Part shown: positions 63,016 to 64,000 of the stretch, one piece after another
How positions within the stretch are numbered: the stretch's first letter is position 1
Layout: every line of letters begins with the position of its first letter
Assembly: GCF_002117445.1 (NCBI RefSeq)
Contig: NZ_CP019938.1
Coordinates: 62,001 to 126,000 of the forward strand
From: Ketogulonicigenium robustum
Lineage (GTDB): Bacteria > Pseudomonadota > Alphaproteobacteria > Rhodobacterales > Rhodobacteraceae
Reading direction: 5' to 3'
DNA: 64,000 nt
Notes under the pieces: generated by a model
Seen by the model: only the letters and a program-made list of their open reading frames with translations
Databases searched by the model: none
Told to the model about the DNA's origin: nothing
Program-made: the position numbers and the translations under genes

Positions 63016-64000
63016 TCAAATCTCCTTCGCGATGATTTGGGCCGAACGGATCGCCAGCGCGACAGCCGTCAGCGTCGGGTTGATCAGACCCGATGCAGGG
63101 ATCACGCCTGTGGTCGCAAGGAACAGGTTTTCGTGGTCCCAAGTGCGGCATTCGTGGTTCACAACCGAATTATCCGCACTGTCGCCCATGATGACGGTGC
63201 CCATGATGTGGTCGCGGTTCTGGAAGCCGGTGTCATCGTCATAGACGGTGCCGCCCATAACCTCGACGAACTTGGCATAGTCGGCTTTCACGACCGGAAC
63301 AGCGGCCTTCACATAATCATCCACGTCGTAGTGGATCGTGAGGGTCGGAATCCCCAGCGCATCGACGCGCGTCGGGTGCGGCTGCAACCGGTTTTCGGGG
63401 TGCGGCAGCATTTCGAACACGGTCGACACATCGACAAATCGGGCCGACAGGTGGCGGATCTGCTCGTCCAGTTCAGATCCGACGACGCCCTGCTTCAGCA
63501 GGTATTCGGTCACGACCTTGTTGGGCACGTTGTTCGACAGCGAGTGTTTGATCGCGGCGTGATCCTTTCGGAAGTCGCCATCGCGCCAGTTAAAGATACC
63601 GCCTTGCTGTACGGGGCCACGACCCGGCCACAGGGCTTCGTCTGCAAAGAATTGCAGGCCCATACCGGTGTGGTCCATCAGGTTCCGGCCGACTTGGTCC
63701 GACGAATTGGCGACATCCGACATCATCAGCAGCTTGGGCGTCTCGTAGCCGTTCGCTGCGACGATGAAGTATTTGGCCGTCAGACGGTGGCTTTCACCAT
63801 CGGGCGACTTGTAGTGGACGGCCACAATCTTGTCGCCCTCGCCCGTTTCCAACTTGTAGGCGACGGCCTCGGTCAGGATTTGTGCGCCTTCATCCTCGGC
63901 TTTCTCGGCTGTCATATTGCCCGAATACATTGCGCCAATCGGGCACACAGGCATGCAGTTGTTGTTACCGGTACAGGCCGGACGGCCCTGCAAGCTGATC
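63016..64000 (-). CDS. GMC-family FAD dehydrogenase, flavoprotein subunit (N-terminus beyond window edge)
   Basis: The visible part is the C-terminal ~327 residues. It begins with GRPACTGNNNCMPVCPIGAM, a Cys-rich block typical of membrane gluconate-2/sorbitol dehydrogenase flavoproteins (reported to hold a 3Fe-4S cluster in related sugar dehydrogenases). Then come ADEALWPGRGPVQQGGIFNW and the GMC C-terminal domain with the catalytic His/His-Asn pair in NSVVNHECRTWDHENLFLAT and TGVIPASGLINPTLTAVALA. Oxidises a sugar alcohol or sugar acid in the periplasm and passes electrons to the cytochrome encoded next. A small third subunit may lie upstream, outside the window. Substrate (gluconate, sorbitol or similar) is not determined. 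Confidence 0.9.
   Translation of the reverse strand, partial: ISLQGRPACTGNNNCMPVCPIGAMYSGNMTAEKAEDEGAQILTEAVAYKLETGEGDKIVAVHYKSPDGESHRLTAKYFIVAANGYETPKLLMMSDVANSSDQVGRNLMDHTGMGLQFFADEALWPGRGPVQQGGIFNWRDGDFRKDHAAIKHSLSNNVPNKVVTEYLLKQGVVGSELDEQIRHLSARFVDVSTVFEMLPHPENRLQPHPTRVDALGIPTLTIHYDVDDYVKAAVPVVKADYAKFVEVMGGTVYDDDTGFQNRDHIMGTVIMGDSADNSVVNHECRTWDHENLFLATTGVIPASGLINPTLTAVALAIRSAQIIAKEI

Overview
The window looks like chromosome from a GC-rich alphaproteobacterium of the Rhodobacterales. The evidence is the codon use, an operonic Entner-Doudoroff pathway, TctCBA and Opp/Dpp importers, a Hint-domain protein, and periplasmic sugar oxidation by a membrane PQQ dehydrogenase and an FAD/cytochrome c dehydrogenase. 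This mix, with several decaying genes, fits an incomplete sugar oxidiser such as Ketogulonicigenium. That assignment is inference; no rRNA or marker gene is present. I saw no tRNA, rRNA, CRISPR array, prophage or intact transposase.

Layout. 1-7.1 kb: a phytase-like esterase (cut by the window edge), a badly decayed ABC substrate-binding protein, a lone DoxX protein, then a DoxX / carboxylesterase / PQQ-dehydrogenase operon and a LysR pseudogene. 7.1-10.3 kb: an exported M20 amidohydrolase and a Hint-domain protein. 10.3-18.4 kb: an OmpR-type two-component system divergent from a three-gene RND efflux operon, with repeated AGACA boxes between them. 18.9-20.7 kb: a sialyltransferase-like/MptE-like protein and a GT8 glycosyltransferase. 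20.7-23.7 kb: edd-eda-gntK behind two LacI-type operators, followed by a GAF protein gene.

24.5-30.2 kb: a five-gene oligopeptide-type ABC importer. 30.5-34.4 kb: a tripartite tricarboxylate transporter plus a 2-hydroxyacid dehydrogenase. 34.4-38.3 kb: L-rhamnonate dehydratase, an SDR and an FAH-family hydrolase, which together form the non-phosphorylative L-rhamnonate route, with a divergent LysR gene. 38.3-44.9 kb: a LacI regulator, then an operon of a polar amino acid-type ABC importer, a 2-hydroxyacid dehydrogenase, 2-keto-3-deoxygluconate kinase and a hydratase. This cluster should feed KDPG to the eda aldolase at 21 kb. 45 kb: a GAF pseudogene and a DUF454 protein.

46.0-52.9 kb: a seven-gene, translationally coupled operon encoding a Dpp-type importer, a TauE/SafE exporter and an SDR. 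53-59 kb: a LysR regulator and an operon of D-amino acid dehydrogenase, 2-hydroxyacid dehydrogenase, aminotransferase and an unassigned permease. 59-61.6 kb: divergent davA and davB (lysine to 5-aminovalerate). 61.6-62.1 kb: an mgtC-like gene with a homopolymer frameshift. 62.2-64 kb: a di-heme cytochrome c and a GMC flavoprotein that runs off the end.

Overall the window is dense with uptake and catabolism of sugar acids, peptides and amino acids, coupled to respiratory oxidation in the periplasm. I found no clear defence or otherwise wholly novel system. The most interesting leads are the apparently coregulated sugar-acid clusters, the D-/keto-/L-acid operon beside davAB, the Dpp-TauE-SDR operon, and the GT42-like/GT8 pair.
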